Assembly (NCBI RefSeq): GCF_947497555.1
Contig: NZ_CANMGY010000002.1
Coordinates: 62,001 to 126,000 of the forward strand
Source: an uncultured Umboniibacter sp.
Lineage (GTDB): Bacteria > Pseudomonadota > Gammaproteobacteria > Pseudomonadales > DSM-25080
Length of the DNA stretch: 64,000 bases
Direction of reading: 5' to 3'
Of the stretch, positions 30,722 through 40,489 are shown in pieces. Made by a program: the position numbers and the translations under genes. Positions within the stretch are counted from its first letter, which is position 1. Each line of letters opens with the position of its first letter. A model generated the notes under the pieces. That model was not told where the DNA came from. It searched no databases and saw nothing but the letters and a program-made list of their open reading frames with translations.

Positions 30722-31936
30722 TTAGGTAACCGCCTCAGAGGCCGCCAAGCCACGGGCGAAGTCCTCGCGCAAATCTTCAACATCCTCTAAGCCAACACAC
30801 ACCCGAATAAGGTTATCACTGATTCCCGCTGCATCGCGCTCCGCCTGGCTAATTCGACCATGAGTTGTGGTAGCAGGGTGAACAATCGTAGTTTTCGCAT
30901 CGCCCAAATTGGCTGTGAGCGAACAAATTCGGGTGGCATCAATAAACGCCCAAGCGCCAGCTTGCCCGCCGTTGACAGTAAAGCTCATTACGCTGCCATA
31001 GCCTGACATCTGTTCACTGGCCGCTGCATGCGACGCGTGCGATGGTAAACCACAGTAATTCACTTTACCAACCGAAGGCTGAGCTTCAAGCCACTGAGCT
31101 AAGTCCATCGCATTAGCTGAATGCGCCTTCATTCGCAAACTCAGTGTTTCTAAGCCCTTAAGGAAAACCCAGGCATTAAACGGGCTCATCGTCGGTCCGC
31201 AGGTGCGCACGTACACCACGAGCTCATCAATCAATTCCTGTTTACCGCAAACGGCTCCGCCTACAACTCGCCCCTGCCCATCCAGGAACTTAGTGGCTGA
31301 GTGCACCACCAGATCAGCACCGTGCTCAATAGGACGCTGTAGCGCTGGCGTACTAAAACAGTTATCGACGGCCAGCAGTGCGCCCACCGATTGGGCAATT
31401 GCGGCAACCTCTTTAATCGACACGACATCATTCGTCGGGTTAGACGGCGTTTCCATAAACAATAACTTGGTGTTGCTATCTACGGCATCGCGCCATGCAC
31501 GAACATCACACAGATCAACAAACTCGGTGCTGACGCCAAACTTCGTCATATAACGGTTGAATAACGCGGTAGTGGTACCGAATACACTACGGGAACAGAC
31601 GACTTTATCTCCGGCAGCTAAGAAGCTCATGCAACAGGCGAGAATTGCGGCCATTCCCGAGCTTGTTCCTACCGCTGCGTCAGCGCCTTCCATTGCTGCT
31701 AAACGTTGTTCAAAGGTGCGAACCGTCGGGTTGGTGTAACGAGAATAAACATTAGCATTTCGCTCACCGTTGAAGCGAGCAGCCGCATCCGCGGCACTGT
31801 CGAAGATGTAGCTAGAGGTAGTGTAAATGGGCTCGCTATGCTCGCCTTCCATGGTTCGCTCATGCCCAGCTCTCACCGCTAGGGTATCTAAGCGGGCCTC
31901 TGCTAGGCCCTCTGCCATCTGTTTATTACGATCCAT
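30722..31936 (-). CDS. metZ: O-succinylhomoserine sulfhydrylase
   Basis: A 404-residue PLP enzyme of the Cys/Met metabolism family. The PLP lysine is Lys216 in VHSATKFLDGQGRVVGGAV, and the phosphate-binding region is YSRYTNPTVRTFEQRLAAMEG near residues 64-84. The length and the EGEHSEPIYTTSSYIFDSAADAA start fit MetZ, which joins O-succinylhomoserine with sulfide to give homocysteine. The position next to purF is the conserved Pseudomonas-type order, which supports MetZ rather than MetB or MetC. The 62-bp gap to purF shows no terminator. Confidence 0.93.
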   Translation of the reverse strand: MDRNKQMAEGLAEARLDTLAVRAGHERTMEGEHSEPIYTTSSYIFDSAADAAARFNGERNANVYSRYTNPTVRTFEQRLAAMEGADAAVGTSSGMAAILACCMSFLAAGDKVVCSRSVFGTTTALFNRYMTKFGVSTEFVDLCDVRAWRDAVDSNTKLLFMETPSNPTNDVVSIKEVAAIAQSVGALLAVDNCFSTPALQRPIEHGADLVVHSATKFLDGQGRVVGGAVCGKQELIDELVVYVRTCGPTMSPFNAWVFLKGLETLSLRMKAHSANAMDLAQWLEAQPSVGKVNYCGLPSHASHAAASEQMSGYGSVMSFTVNGGQAGAWAFIDATRICSLTANLGDAKTTIVHPATTTHGRISQAERDAAGISDNLIRVCVGLEDVEDLREDFARGLAASEAVT

Positions 31937-31998
31937 GCTTACCTACCCTACTTTTCATTGCGACGAGCACTGACTTCCGTCAATCCTCACGGCGAAAC

Positions 31999-33531
31999 CT
32001 AGCCAACTTCGTTATGAATGCCAACTACCGCTTCGTCTTCATCGTCTTCTTTTTTACCGTCATCACTCTTCTTCGCGGCATCATTGCGCGCCGCATCCAA
32101 GCGAAGTAAGTACTCAGCGTCTACATCTCCAGTGACGTATTCGCCACTAAAAACCGAGCACTCAAACTCTTTAATCTCTGGGTTAATACCATCAACGCAG
32201 GCAATCAGATCATCAAGATCCTGATACACTAATTTATCAGCACCAATTTCCTGTTCAACCTGCTCAACCGTGCGCCCCGAGGCAATGAGCTCCTCTGCAC
32301 TCGGCATATCAATACCGTATACATTTGGATACTTCACGGCGGGTGCTGCGGAAGCAAGATAAACCTTCTTGGCGCCGGCTTCACGTGCCATTTGAATAAT
32401 TTGTCGACTCGTCGTACCACGAACAATGGAATCATCGACCAGCATCACATTGCGCCCTTCAAACTCTAACGATACGCAGTTAAGCTTCTGTCGAACTGAC
32501 TTCTTGCGCTGCGCCTGACCCGGCATAATGAAAGTACGACCAATGTAGCGATTCTTAACCAACCCTTCGCAGTACTTAACGCCTAAGGCCTGTGCCATGG
32601 CTAATCCCGAAACGCGAGAGGTATCTGGGATTGGAATGACCACATCAATATCGTGATCCGCCCACTCGCGCTTGATCTTTTCTGCCAATCGCTCGCCCAT
32701 TCTCCGACGCGCTTTATAAACCACCACATCATCCATCACTGAGTCCGGACGAGCGAAGTAAACCTGCTCGAAAATACAGGGAGTAAGCGTTGATTTTTCG
32801 GCGCATTGCTTAGTAAAGAGCTTACCCGATTCAGTAATCACCAGCGCTTCGCCTGGGCGAACATCACGCACTAGTTCGAAGCCAAGGACATCAAGGGCAA
32901 CACTCTCGGAGGCGACCATATATTCAAGCTCGCCATTTTCCGCTTCACGTTTGCCGTAAACCAGTGGGCGAATACCATTGGGATCACGGAAGGCGAAGAT
33001 ACCGAAACCACTGATCATACCCGTTGCCGCGTAAGCGCCGCGACAGCGTTGGTACAGCGCAGTTAATGCGGTAAAGACATCATCAGGGGTTGGGCGAAGC
33101 TTCTTCAGATCACCGAGTTCGTGGGCGAAGACGTTGAGCAGCACTTCGGAATCAGAATCGGTATTGAGGTGGCGCAGGTCCGTTCGAAACAGATCTTCCG
33201 CCAGTTCAGAGGTATTTGTCAGGTTACCGTTATGGGCCATTCCAATGCCGTAAGGCGAATTAACGTAAAATGGCTGGGCCAGTGCTGGCGACGATGAACC
33301 CGCAGTGGGATAGCGGACATGTCCGATACCAATATTGCCTTCAAGACGCTTCATGTGTCGAGTACGGAACACGTCTTTTACTAATCCGTTAGCTTTTTGG
33401 AGCTGAAACTTCCCGCGCGCACTAGTCATGATGCCGGCGGCATCCTGACCGCGATGTTGTAACAAGGTTAGCGCATCATAAATCTGCGTGTTGACGGGGC
33501 TCTGGCCAATAATACCAACGATGCCACACAT
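31999..33531 (-). CDS. purF: Amidophosphoribosyltransferase
   Basis: A 510-residue enzyme that catalyses the first step of purine synthesis, PRPP plus glutamine to phosphoribosylamine. The N-terminal Ntn glutaminase domain starts with the catalytic Cys2 in MCGIVGIIG, and the PRPP-binding loop [14 protein letters not shown] lies near residue 360. The frame is open 11 codons upstream, but the nucleophile must be residue 2, so the ATG at 33531 is the start. An acidic/Lys-rich tail (about residues 490-505) is unusual but not disruptive. It follows cvpA by 2 bp. Confidence 0.96.
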   Translation of the reverse strand: MCGIVGIIGQSPVNTQIYDALTLLQHRGQDAAGIMTSARGKFQLQKANGLVKDVFRTRHMKRLEGNIGIGHVRYPTAGSSSPALAQPFYVNSPYGIGMAHNGNLTNTSELAEDLFRTDLRHLNTDSDSEVLLNVFAHELGDLKKLRPTPDDVFTALTALYQRCRGAYAATGMISGFGIFAFRDPNGIRPLVYGKREAENGELEYMVASESVALDVLGFELVRDVRPGEALVITESGKLFTKQCAEKSTLTPCIFEQVYFARPDSVMDDVVVYKARRRMGERLAEKIKREWADHDIDVVIPIPDTSRVSGLAMAQALGVKYCEGLVKNRYIGRTFIMPGQAQRKKSVRQKLNCVSLEFEGRNVMLVDDSIVRGTTSRQIIQMAREAGAKKVYLASAAPAVKYPNVYGIDMPSAEELIASGRTVEQVEQEIGADKLVYQDLDDLIACVDGINPEIKEFECSVFSGEYVTGDVDAEYLLRLDAARNDAAKKSDDGKKEDDEDEAVVGIHNEVG

Positions 33532-33533
33532 AC

Positions 33534-34034
33534 TTAACTTCTCCCGATTAGGCTTTGTAGCCAAGAATAAAATTGCTGAAAAATATCACGAGCCCAACCT
33601 TCAAACTGCTGAAACTCTGGAATAAGTAATGAGGTTTGCCACCAACCGTCTTGATCCACCGGCACTAGGCCCGGCAGAAAGACCACGGCGGCTAAAATAA
33701 TGATAAAGCCTCGGCCCAAGCCAAAGACCGCGCCTAACACGCGATCGCTACCGGATAGGCCGGTGGCTTCGATAAGCAATGACAACAGACCATTAATCAA
33801 TGCAACGGCCACCAAGCTGAGGACGAAGATTGCACCGAACGCGGCAAGATATCGCACTGAGGGCGCTTCAATACCAGTAAATAAGGGGGCTAACTGATCA
33901 GCGAAGGTCATCGCCAAAACAAAGGATGCAAACCAACCTATGAGACTAATGGCTTCCTTGACGAAACCGCGATAGGCGCCAATTAAGGCGGAAAAACCAA
34001 TCAGACCTACGATTATCCAATCTACTGTCATCAT
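33534..34034 (-). CDS. cvpA: CvpA family membrane protein
   Basis: A 166-residue protein with four membrane segments and the typical start [33 protein letters not shown]. CvpA is needed for colicin V production in E. coli and has been linked to envelope integrity; the molecular role is unclear. It is part of the conserved folC-SPOR-cvpA-purF order. ATG codons at 34034 and 34031 are both possible starts. Confidence 0.92.
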   Translation of the reverse strand: MMTVDWIIVGLIGFSALIGAYRGFVKEAISLIGWFASFVLAMTFADQLAPLFTGIEAPSVRYLAAFGAIFVLSLVAVALINGLLSLLIEATGLSGSDRVLGAVFGLGRGFIIILAAVVFLPGLVPVDQDGWWQTSLLIPEFQQFEGWARDIFQQFYSWLQSLIGRS

Positions 34035-34045
34035 ATTATTATGCT

Positions 34046-34561
34046 CTAAGGTTTAAATTTCATAATAGAAGTCGTTAAGCCAAACTCTTCGCTTAAGATC
34101 TCACGCGTCTCGGTAACATTTTCAAAGACGATCATCGGACCCACCATCACTCGATAGGGTCCTGGAGCATTGCGATTTGGCGTTACAAATGACTTGAGAC
34201 CTCGCACTCTCAATAGCTCCTCCAACGCATGTGCATTGGCAGCTTCGCTAAACTCCCCCGCATAGATCACCCAAGCTCTCGGTAAATTATTACCTAAGTC
34301 ATCAATACTAACGCCATCAGATTCAACAATCTTGGATTCATCAAGTTGGTAAAGACTAGCGAAATAATTCTGACTGTCTGGGCTCGGAATCGTAGGAATA
34401 TCTCGTGTTAAATCACGGTAATCAAGCGGCGGAGGAGGAATATTTAGGGAACCTTGAACTTGTTCCAGCTGATACCGTTCCCATAACGCAGGTATCAAGA
34501 TGACGCCTATTGCGAGGAGGAAAACGAGGTTAAAGCCTAACTTACGCTTTGACTTTTTCAT
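34046..34561 (-). CDS. SPOR domain cell-division protein (DedD-like)
   Basis: A 171-residue protein: short cytoplasmic Lys-rich start, one membrane segment (about residues 11-26), a Pro-rich periplasmic linker and a C-terminal SPOR domain (about residues 92-168; WVIYAGEFSEAANAHALEELLRVRGLKSFV and YRVMVGPM) that binds denuded glycan at the division septum. Location between folC and cvpA is the usual place of dedD, and the architecture matches, although it is shorter than E. coli DedD. Confidence 0.87.
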   Translation of the reverse strand: MKKSKRKLGFNLVFLLAIGVILIPALWERYQLEQVQGSLNIPPPPLDYRDLTRDIPTIPSPDSQNYFASLYQLDESKIVESDGVSIDDLGNNLPRAWVIYAGEFSEAANAHALEELLRVRGLKSFVTPNRNAPGPYRVMVGPMIVFENVTETREILSEEFGLTTSIMKFKP

Positions 34562-34568
34562 AGGGTCT

Positions 34569-35828
34569 CTAGCTAATGGTTGCTAAGCAATGTAATGCGT
34601 CGCCGACCGTATAAAACGAGCCAGCAACAAGTATTGTATCCCCATAACGGCTTTCATCCAATGCACATTGAATGGCATCCTTCACACTGGCAAAAGCTTG
34701 ACTTTCATCCGTCTTTACGATGAATCGCTGTAATTCCTCAGCATTTGCCTCACGACCATTGGCATTAGGGGTTGCGAAATACCAGTGCTGAAAATGTGGT
34801 TCAAAGACCTTTAACGTAGCACTAATGTCTTTATCGTGAACCATTCCAACCACCAAGCGGTTTACTCGCTGTAATTCCTTACGCTGGATAAGATAACGCG
34901 CTGCGGCGGGATTATGCCCCACATCCAATAACCAAATTCGCCCGCCCGCCTCAATACGTTGCAAGCGCCCAGCTAAGTTCAGACCGCTTAGCAGCCTATC
35001 TAATCGTCGGTCTTTAGGGAGCAGCCCTAACCAATGACACACAGCCAGCGCAGCTGCCACCGAGGGCAACGGTAGTGAAGGAATTGCCAGGCCCTGCAAA
35101 GCAAGAACCGAGCCGTCCCTGGCGGGAAGTTTAAGTGAGAGAGAAGGCCCTTCTACCTGAAGGCTAAATTCATGATCAATGAAGTAGGGCTCGGTACATA
35201 ACAACTCTGCATGTTCCCGCATCCCTTCCGGTGGATCCTGCTCGGCCACAAAGAGTGGTCTCGCTGGGCGTGCCACGCCCATCTTTTCGCGGGCAATCTG
35301 ACGTCGATCAGAACCGAGCCATGCTTCGTGATCCACGGCAATCGAGGTCACCACCGCGATATCTGCATCCAGAATATTAACCGCATCAAGGCGACCACCC
35401 AGACCCACTTCAAGTAACCAAAAATCAACTCTGAGTTGGTCGAATAACCAAAACGCCGCTAAGGTTCCAGCCTCGAAATAGCTCAACCCGATGTCACCAC
35501 GCGCCGCTTCAACAGCATCGAAGGCAGCAACCAAGGCCTCATCGGAGGCATCTAGTGCATTCAGGCGAACACGTTCATTGTATTTAATTAGGTGAGGAGA
35601 GGTATAGGCGCCAGTACTGTAGCCTTGGTCGCGAAGCACAGTTTCCAGTGTGCGAACGCATGAACCCTTGCCATTAGTACCGGCAACGGTGATTACCGTT
35701 CCATGAGGACGGGTTAGGCCCATCCGCTCAGCAACAAGCCGAACGCGACTTAACCCCATATCAATAGCGGTATGATGACGCTCTTCGAGCGTCAGTAACC
35801 ACTCGGGAAGCGTCATCTTAGCCGACAT
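34569..35828 (-). CDS. folC: Bifunctional dihydrofolate/folylpolyglutamate synthase
   Basis: A 419-residue Mur-ligase-fold enzyme. The ATP loop is ITVAGTNGKGSCVRTLE near residues 46-62, the YTSPHLIKYNERVRLN motif follows, and DHEAWLGSDRRQIAREKMGV marks the substrate region. It adds glutamate to dihydropteroate and to folates. The start ATG at 35828 directly follows the accD stop; an internal ATG five codons later is an alternative. Confidence 0.94.
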   Translation of the reverse strand: MSAKMTLPEWLLTLEERHHTAIDMGLSRVRLVAERMGLTRPHGTVITVAGTNGKGSCVRTLETVLRDQGYSTGAYTSPHLIKYNERVRLNALDASDEALVAAFDAVEAARGDIGLSYFEAGTLAAFWLFDQLRVDFWLLEVGLGGRLDAVNILDADIAVVTSIAVDHEAWLGSDRRQIAREKMGVARPARPLFVAEQDPPEGMREHAELLCTEPYFIDHEFSLQVEGPSLSLKLPARDGSVLALQGLAIPSLPLPSVAAALAVCHWLGLLPKDRRLDRLLSGLNLAGRLQRIEAGGRIWLLDVGHNPAAARYLIQRKELQRVNRLVVGMVHDKDISATLKVFEPHFQHWYFATPNANGREANAEELQRFIVKTDESQAFASVKDAIQCALDESRYGDTILVAGSFYTVGDALHCLATIS

Positions 35829-36695
35829 CTAAGCCGAAGGCTCCTCTCGGTGAGTCAACTTGGATAGGATTCCAGCCAACTTATCACGCATTTCCGCGCG
35901 ATGAATAATCATATCAATCGCGCCGTGCTCCAATAGGAACTCAGCGCGCTGGAAGCCCTTAGGCAACTTCTGACGAATCGTCTGTTCAATAATAGACGGG
36001 CCAGCAAAGCCAGCACGCGAACCTGGCTCAGCAATATTCAAATCACCCAAGAGTGCCAACGAAGCCGACACACCGCCATAAACCGGATCAGTCATTACAC
36101 TGATATACGGAATACCCTGGGTCTTCATGCGTTCGATAACAGCCGAAGTCTTGGCCATCTGCATTAATGAGATCAAGGCTTCTTGCATTCGCGCACCACC
36201 CGTAGCTGAGAAGCATACTAAGGGGATTCCCTCGGCGAGGGCAACGTTCGCGGCGCGGGTAAATTTCTCACCCACTGCGTAGCCCATTGAACCGCCATGG
36301 AAGGCAAATTCAAACGCGACCGCAACGCAAGGGACGCCTTTTACTGAGCCCTTCATGGCTAGGATGGCGTCTTTCTCGCCCGTCTGCTTCTGCGCAGCAC
36401 TGAGACGATCTTTGTACTTTTTGACATCCTTGAATTTAAGACGATCTTTGGTTTCTAGATTCGGCTCAATCTCTTCGCGCCATTCGGTATCAAGGAAGAT
36501 ATCTAATCGGCTACGGGCGCCAACACGCATGTGGTGCTCGCACTTTGGGCACACATCCAGATTACGTTCGAGTTCCGGACGGTATAACACCGCCTCACAC
36601 TTGGGGCATTTTTTCCACAAGCCTTCAGGAATATTGGCAGCTTCGCGGTCATCTTTACCACGAACTGCAGGGACAATTTTGTCTAACCAACTCAT
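35829..36695 (-). CDS. accD: Acetyl-CoA carboxylase carboxyltransferase subunit beta
   Basis: A 288-residue subunit of acetyl-CoA carboxylase, the first step of fatty-acid synthesis. The N-terminal zinc ribbon has four cysteines in the order CPKC...CPKC at about residues 30-52, and the carboxyltransferase core carries [39 protein letters not shown]. Length and order are normal. It lies between trpA (93-bp gap) and folC. Confidence 0.96.
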   Translation of the reverse strand: MSWLDKIVPAVRGKDDREAANIPEGLWKKCPKCEAVLYRPELERNLDVCPKCEHHMRVGARSRLDIFLDTEWREEIEPNLETKDRLKFKDVKKYKDRLSAAQKQTGEKDAILAMKGSVKGVPCVAVAFEFAFHGGSMGYAVGEKFTRAANVALAEGIPLVCFSATGGARMQEALISLMQMAKTSAVIERMKTQGIPYISVMTDPVYGGVSASLALLGDLNIAEPGSRAGFAGPSIIEQTIRQKLPKGFQRAEFLLEHGAIDMIIHRAEMRDKLAGILSKLTHREEPSA

Positions 36696-36788
36696 TGATG
36701 CAATTCCAACTTTATCTTTAGCTACACAGAAACATAGCCAGCACTTTCGTGACTGGCTAGTCTATTTGTAACTATTGTAACGCTAAAA

Positions 36789-37592
36789 CTAATCGAATGC
36801 TCGATGCATTTCACCAATTATGTGACCAAGTGCATCACTCAGGTCTTCAATAGGCGAGTCTACATGCTCCGCACAGGCATTCACTAATACGCTACCTACC
36901 ACCGCACCATCTGCAACACTGGCGATAGCTCGGGCCGACTCGGCATCTTTAATACCAAAGCCAACACAGAGAGGCAAGTCGCTGTAGCCGCGCAATTGAG
37001 CTAAACGATCTGCCACGGCAGCGATATCCAAGTTCCCCGCACCGGTAACGCCCTTCAAGGACACACAGTATACGTAGCCAGAGGCTAACGATAAAATTGA
37101 CTTAGCTCGCTCATCTTCGGTAGTTGGAGAAATCAAGAAGATGGTATCAAGACCATGAGCTTTGAAGATAGCATTGGGTTCCACGGCTTCCTCAGGCGGC
37201 AAATCCACGGTCAGAACGCCGTCTACACCCGCTTTAGTCGCGTTCTTTGCAAAGGTTTCGTAGCCCATTCGCTCCACGGGATTCGCATAACCCATCAATA
37301 CCACGGGGGTGGTGTCATCGGTTTTGCGAAATTCGGCCACCATCTCGAGAACTTTACGCAGACTAACGCGGTTAGCTAACGCGCGCTCGTGCCCCAAAGC
37401 AATGGTTGGCCCCTCAGCCATAGGGTCAGAGAACGGCACACCGAGCTCGATAATGGTCGCTCCCTGAGCAACCATCCTATGCATCAGCGGTACCGTTGCA
37501 TCAATAGCCGGGTCACCGGCTACGATATACGGAATCAGTGCCTTTTTACCTTGCGCCTTAAGCTCAGCGAGAACACCCGAGATTCGGCTCAT
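36789..37592 (-). CDS. trpA: Tryptophan synthase alpha chain
   Basis: A 267-residue TIM-barrel enzyme that cleaves indole-3-glycerol phosphate for TrpB. Catalytic Glu is in [10 protein letters not shown]; the second catalytic acid, Asp in the LADGP motif of the family, is Glu here (MAEGPTI, codon GAG). The phosphate-binding GVTGAG and GFGIKD loops are normal. The substitution is conservative and may be shared by relatives. ATGA overlap with the trpB stop shows translational coupling. Confidence 0.95.
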   Translation of the reverse strand: MSRISGVLAELKAQGKKALIPYIVAGDPAIDATVPLMHRMVAQGATIIELGVPFSDPMAEGPTIALGHERALANRVSLRKVLEMVAEFRKTDDTTPVVLMGYANPVERMGYETFAKNATKAGVDGVLTVDLPPEEAVEPNAIFKAHGLDTIFLISPTTEDERAKSILSLASGYVYCVSLKGVTGAGNLDIAAVADRLAQLRGYSDLPLCVGFGIKDAESARAIASVADGAVVGSVLVNACAEHVDSPIEDLSDALGHIIGEMHRAFD

Positions 37593-38824
37593 GACTGCCC
37601 CTCCACAGAGATACCATCAATGGCAGCAACCGTCAGAATATCCTTGTCTCCACGACCCGAAAGGTTCACCACAATACTTTGATCAGGTGTCATCGTTGCC
37701 GCCAGCTTTTCGGCATAGGCTATCGCGTGAGCGGACTCCAGTGCCGGCATAATGCCTTCTGTGTGAGTCAGTTTTCGGAACGCAATTAACGCCTCGTCAT
37801 CATTGATCGCCACGTAGTTGGCTCGGCCAACATCCTTTAACCAACTGTGTTCAGGTCCCACACCCGGATAGTCCAACCCCGCCGAGACTGAATGCGTCTC
37901 AATAATCTGCCCGTCCTCGTCTTCCATTAGGTAGGTACGATTACCGTGCAATACGCCTGGAATACCTGCTGACAGTGGCGCCGCATGACGACCGGTTTCG
38001 ACACCATCACCGCCAGCTTCAACGCCATACATTTCTACGCCTTCGTCTTCGATAAATGGATAGAACATGCCAATAGCGTTCGAACCCCCGCCCACGCAGG
38101 CGACTAACGCATCGGGCAGCTTGCCAATCTGCTCGAGTGATTGACGGCGAGTTTCGCGGCCGATAATAGATTGGAAATCACGAACCAATTTCGGGTACGG
38201 GTGAGGGCCTGCGGCCGTCCCGATGATGTAATAGGTGTCATCGACATTAGTAACCCAATCCCGCATCGCTTCATTCATCGCATCTTTAAGGGTTTTTGAA
38301 CCACTTTCTACGCTGATCACATTGGCACCTAGTAGCTTCATGCGATACACGTTAAGCGCCTGACGCTGGATATCCTCTGAGCCCATGAAGACATGACACT
38401 CTAAACCCAAACGTGCTGCAACGGTTGCTGACGCTACGCCATGCTGGCCCGCTCCGGTCTCAGCAATGATCCGCGGCTTGCCCATATGCTTCGCTAACAG
38501 CGCCTGACCAATGGTGTTATTAATTTTGTGCGCACCCGTATGGTTCAGGTCTTCGCGTTTGAGATAGATTTGTGCCCCACCCACCTCGTTCGACCATCGC
38601 TCGGCATGGTAAAGCGGTGAAGGACGCCCCACGTAATGCGCTAAATCGCGATCAAACTCGGCCCAAAACGCTGGGTCATTCGATAATTGTTCATAGGTAT
38701 CTCGTAATTCATCAAGCGCTTGAATCAGAGTCTCTGATACAAAGCGGCCTCCGAATTGGCCAAAACGCCCCTGCTCATCGGGGGCTGCAGCAATTTGCTG
38801 TAACGACAGGTCTGACAACGACAC
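37589..38824 (-). CDS. trpB: Tryptophan synthase beta chain
   Basis: A 411-residue PLP enzyme that joins indole and serine. The PLP lysine is in [14 protein letters not shown], and the phosphate loop [10 protein letters not shown] near residue 235 is intact. The frame opens at a GTG (38839) that overlaps the trpF stop, but the next codons encode AAGGAG, a perfect ribosome binding site six bases before a second GTG at 38824, which I take as the real start. Forms trpF-trpB-trpA with coupled translation. Confidence 0.95.
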   Translation of the reverse strand: MSLSDLSLQQIAAAPDEQGRFGQFGGRFVSETLIQALDELRDTYEQLSNDPAFWAEFDRDLAHYVGRPSPLYHAERWSNEVGGAQIYLKREDLNHTGAHKINNTIGQALLAKHMGKPRIIAETGAGQHGVASATVAARLGLECHVFMGSEDIQRQALNVYRMKLLGANVISVESGSKTLKDAMNEAMRDWVTNVDDTYYIIGTAAGPHPYPKLVRDFQSIIGRETRRQSLEQIGKLPDALVACVGGGSNAIGMFYPFIEDEGVEMYGVEAGGDGVETGRHAAPLSAGIPGVLHGNRTYLMEDEDGQIIETHSVSAGLDYPGVGPEHSWLKDVGRANYVAINDDEALIAFRKLTHTEGIMPALESAHAIAYAEKLAATMTPDQSIVVNLSGRGDKDILTVAAIDGISVEGQS

Positions 38825-38835
38825 AGTAGTCTCCT

Positions 38836-39456
38836 TCACTTTAGTAGTTCACTCGCCTTACAAAAACGAGCCATGGCTTTGGGGTCTTTCACCCCGGGTG
38901 ACGCTTCAACGCCACCACTGACATCCACCCCAAGAGGGCGAATACTCTGCACGGCTTCTGACACATTTTCAGGAGTCAAACCGCCGGCAACAATACATTT
39001 GGATCGCAAGTCCTCAGGAATTAGCGACCAGTTAAAACGCCGACCGGTGCCTCCGGCTACGCCCTTTACGTATGTGTCTAGTAGAATGCCAATTGCGCGC
39101 GGATGGTCGGCGAATGCCGTCTCCACATCGCGACTAGATTGAACGCGCACGGCTTTAAGATACGGCCGCTGAAATTGTTCACAAAATTCGGCTGTTTCAT
39201 CACCGTGAAACTGTAATACCTGAAGTGGCGTCGTCGCGAGTACGGTTCGGATGACGTCGGCTTCCTCGTTAACAAAAAGACCAACCGTTGTTACGAAGGG
39301 CCCTACAGCGTGACATATTTGCGTTGCTAAAGGTGCTTGAATCGCGCGCGAACTGGGCTCATAAAAAACTAAGCCAATAGCGTCAGCACCACTCTCTCGA
39401 GCCGCCACTGCATCAGCAACTGAAGTAATACCACATATTTTTACTAGCGTGCGCAT
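38836..39456 (-). CDS. trpF: Phosphoribosylanthranilate isomerase
   Basis: A 206-residue TIM barrel with the family start [35 protein letters not shown]: the Cys7-equivalent general base is in KICG, and the Asp general acid is expected in LLDTYVKG. The C-terminal [12 protein letters not shown] and [16 protein letters not shown] phosphate-binding loops are clear. It isomerises phosphoribosylanthranilate in tryptophan synthesis. First gene of the trpFBA unit, 90 bp after truA. Confidence 0.95.
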   Translation of the reverse strand: MRTLVKICGITSVADAVAARESGADAIGLVFYEPSSRAIQAPLATQICHAVGPFVTTVGLFVNEEADVIRTVLATTPLQVLQFHGDETAEFCEQFQRPYLKAVRVQSSRDVETAFADHPRAIGILLDTYVKGVAGGTGRRFNWSLIPEDLRSKCIVAGGLTPENVSEAVQSIRPLGVDVSGGVEASPGVKDPKAMARFCKASELLK

Positions 39457-39546
39457 AGATTCTCCCTAGCAGCCTATCGTAGCGGCAAACGACGCGCTTT
39501 ACGATAACAGTTTGTGCTAGCTCATCGCACTGTTAATTATAAGTCG

Positions 39547-40425
39547 CTAACTAAGATGGAATGGCCCTATGGGGCCCCTTGGTAAGTTGACCCAGCTAGG
39601 ATATTCCACATCGACCAGATACAAGCCTTCCGGTTTTGCGGTCACTCCAGCTTTGTTACGATCTTTGAGCTGAATTAGTTCACCTATCCAATGCGGATCG
39701 CGCTGCTCGAAGCCCACGGCCATTAAGCTGCCAACAAAATTGCGTACCATATGCAGCAGAAAGGCATTCGCCGTTACTTCAAAAACGATAAACGGCCCTT
39801 GCCGTGAAAAGTGAGCGGCGGTGACATTTCGCATCGGACTGACAGACTGACAACCTGCGCCACGGAACGAACTGAAGTCCTGTTCGCCCAGAAGCGCCTG
39901 ACAAGCCTCATTCATCGCTTCGAGGTTTAGCGGTCTACGCGCCCAAGTTGCTAAACCAGCAGTATGAGTAGGCCGAGTTGCCGCAGTGCTAATTAGGTAG
40001 CGATAGGTTCTAGAGAGTGCACTGTGGCGCGCATGAAAACGCTCATCAACTGGCGTTGCCCAGCGAACGGCCACATCATTAGGTAATAGGTTATTAACGC
40101 CTTCGACCCAAGCCTTAGTGGGTCGGATGGATGGCGTGTCGAAATGGACGATTTGCCGTGTTGCATGGACCCCCGTGTCAGTACGACCGGTACAATGGGA
40201 GTTCACTGGATGATTGGCAATGGAGGATAGCGCAATCTCTAGCTGCCCCTGCACCGTTCTATCGCTGCGACCGCGTTGAATTTGATAGCCATTAAAAGAC
40301 CTACCATCGTATTCAACACATAACGCTAACCGTGACTCGCCCTCAACGATCTCATAGCGACGATTAGTATCTTTAACAAAGGGCTTATTCGTTTGCACAT
40401 TCACTCTCTCGCGATATCGAGTCAT
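39547..40425 (-). CDS. truA: tRNA pseudouridine(38-40) synthase
   Basis: A 292-residue TruA with the catalytic Asp in HCTGRTDTGVHATRQIVHFDT and the family start RLALCVEYDGRSFNGYQIQ (about residue 32). The N-terminal 30 residues before this core may be an extension or a too-early start. It converts U38-40 of the anticodon arm to pseudouridine. It lies downstream of fimV, but a clear terminator separates them. Confidence 0.94.
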   Translation of the reverse strand: MTRYRERVNVQTNKPFVKDTNRRYEIVEGESRLALCVEYDGRSFNGYQIQRGRSDRTVQGQLEIALSSIANHPVNSHCTGRTDTGVHATRQIVHFDTPSIRPTKAWVEGVNNLLPNDVAVRWATPVDERFHARHSALSRTYRYLISTAATRPTHTAGLATWARRPLNLEAMNEACQALLGEQDFSSFRGAGCQSVSPMRNVTAAHFSRQGPFIVFEVTANAFLLHMVRNFVGSLMAVGFEQRDPHWIGELIQLKDRNKAGVTAKPEGLYLVDVEYPSWVNLPRGPIGPFHLS

Positions 40426-40430
40426 TCATT

Positions 40431-40453
40431 AAAAAAGCGGCCAAAGCCGCTTT
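40431..40453 (-). terminator. Intrinsic terminator of fimV
   Basis: On the - strand AAAGCGGC and GCCGCTTT pair around a 4-base loop, followed by a U-run (AAAAAA at 40431 on the + strand). It lies between fimV and the truA start. Confidence 0.92.
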
Positions 40454-40489
40454 CTTAGATTAGACAAGTTTTTAGTATTCTAAAACAAT

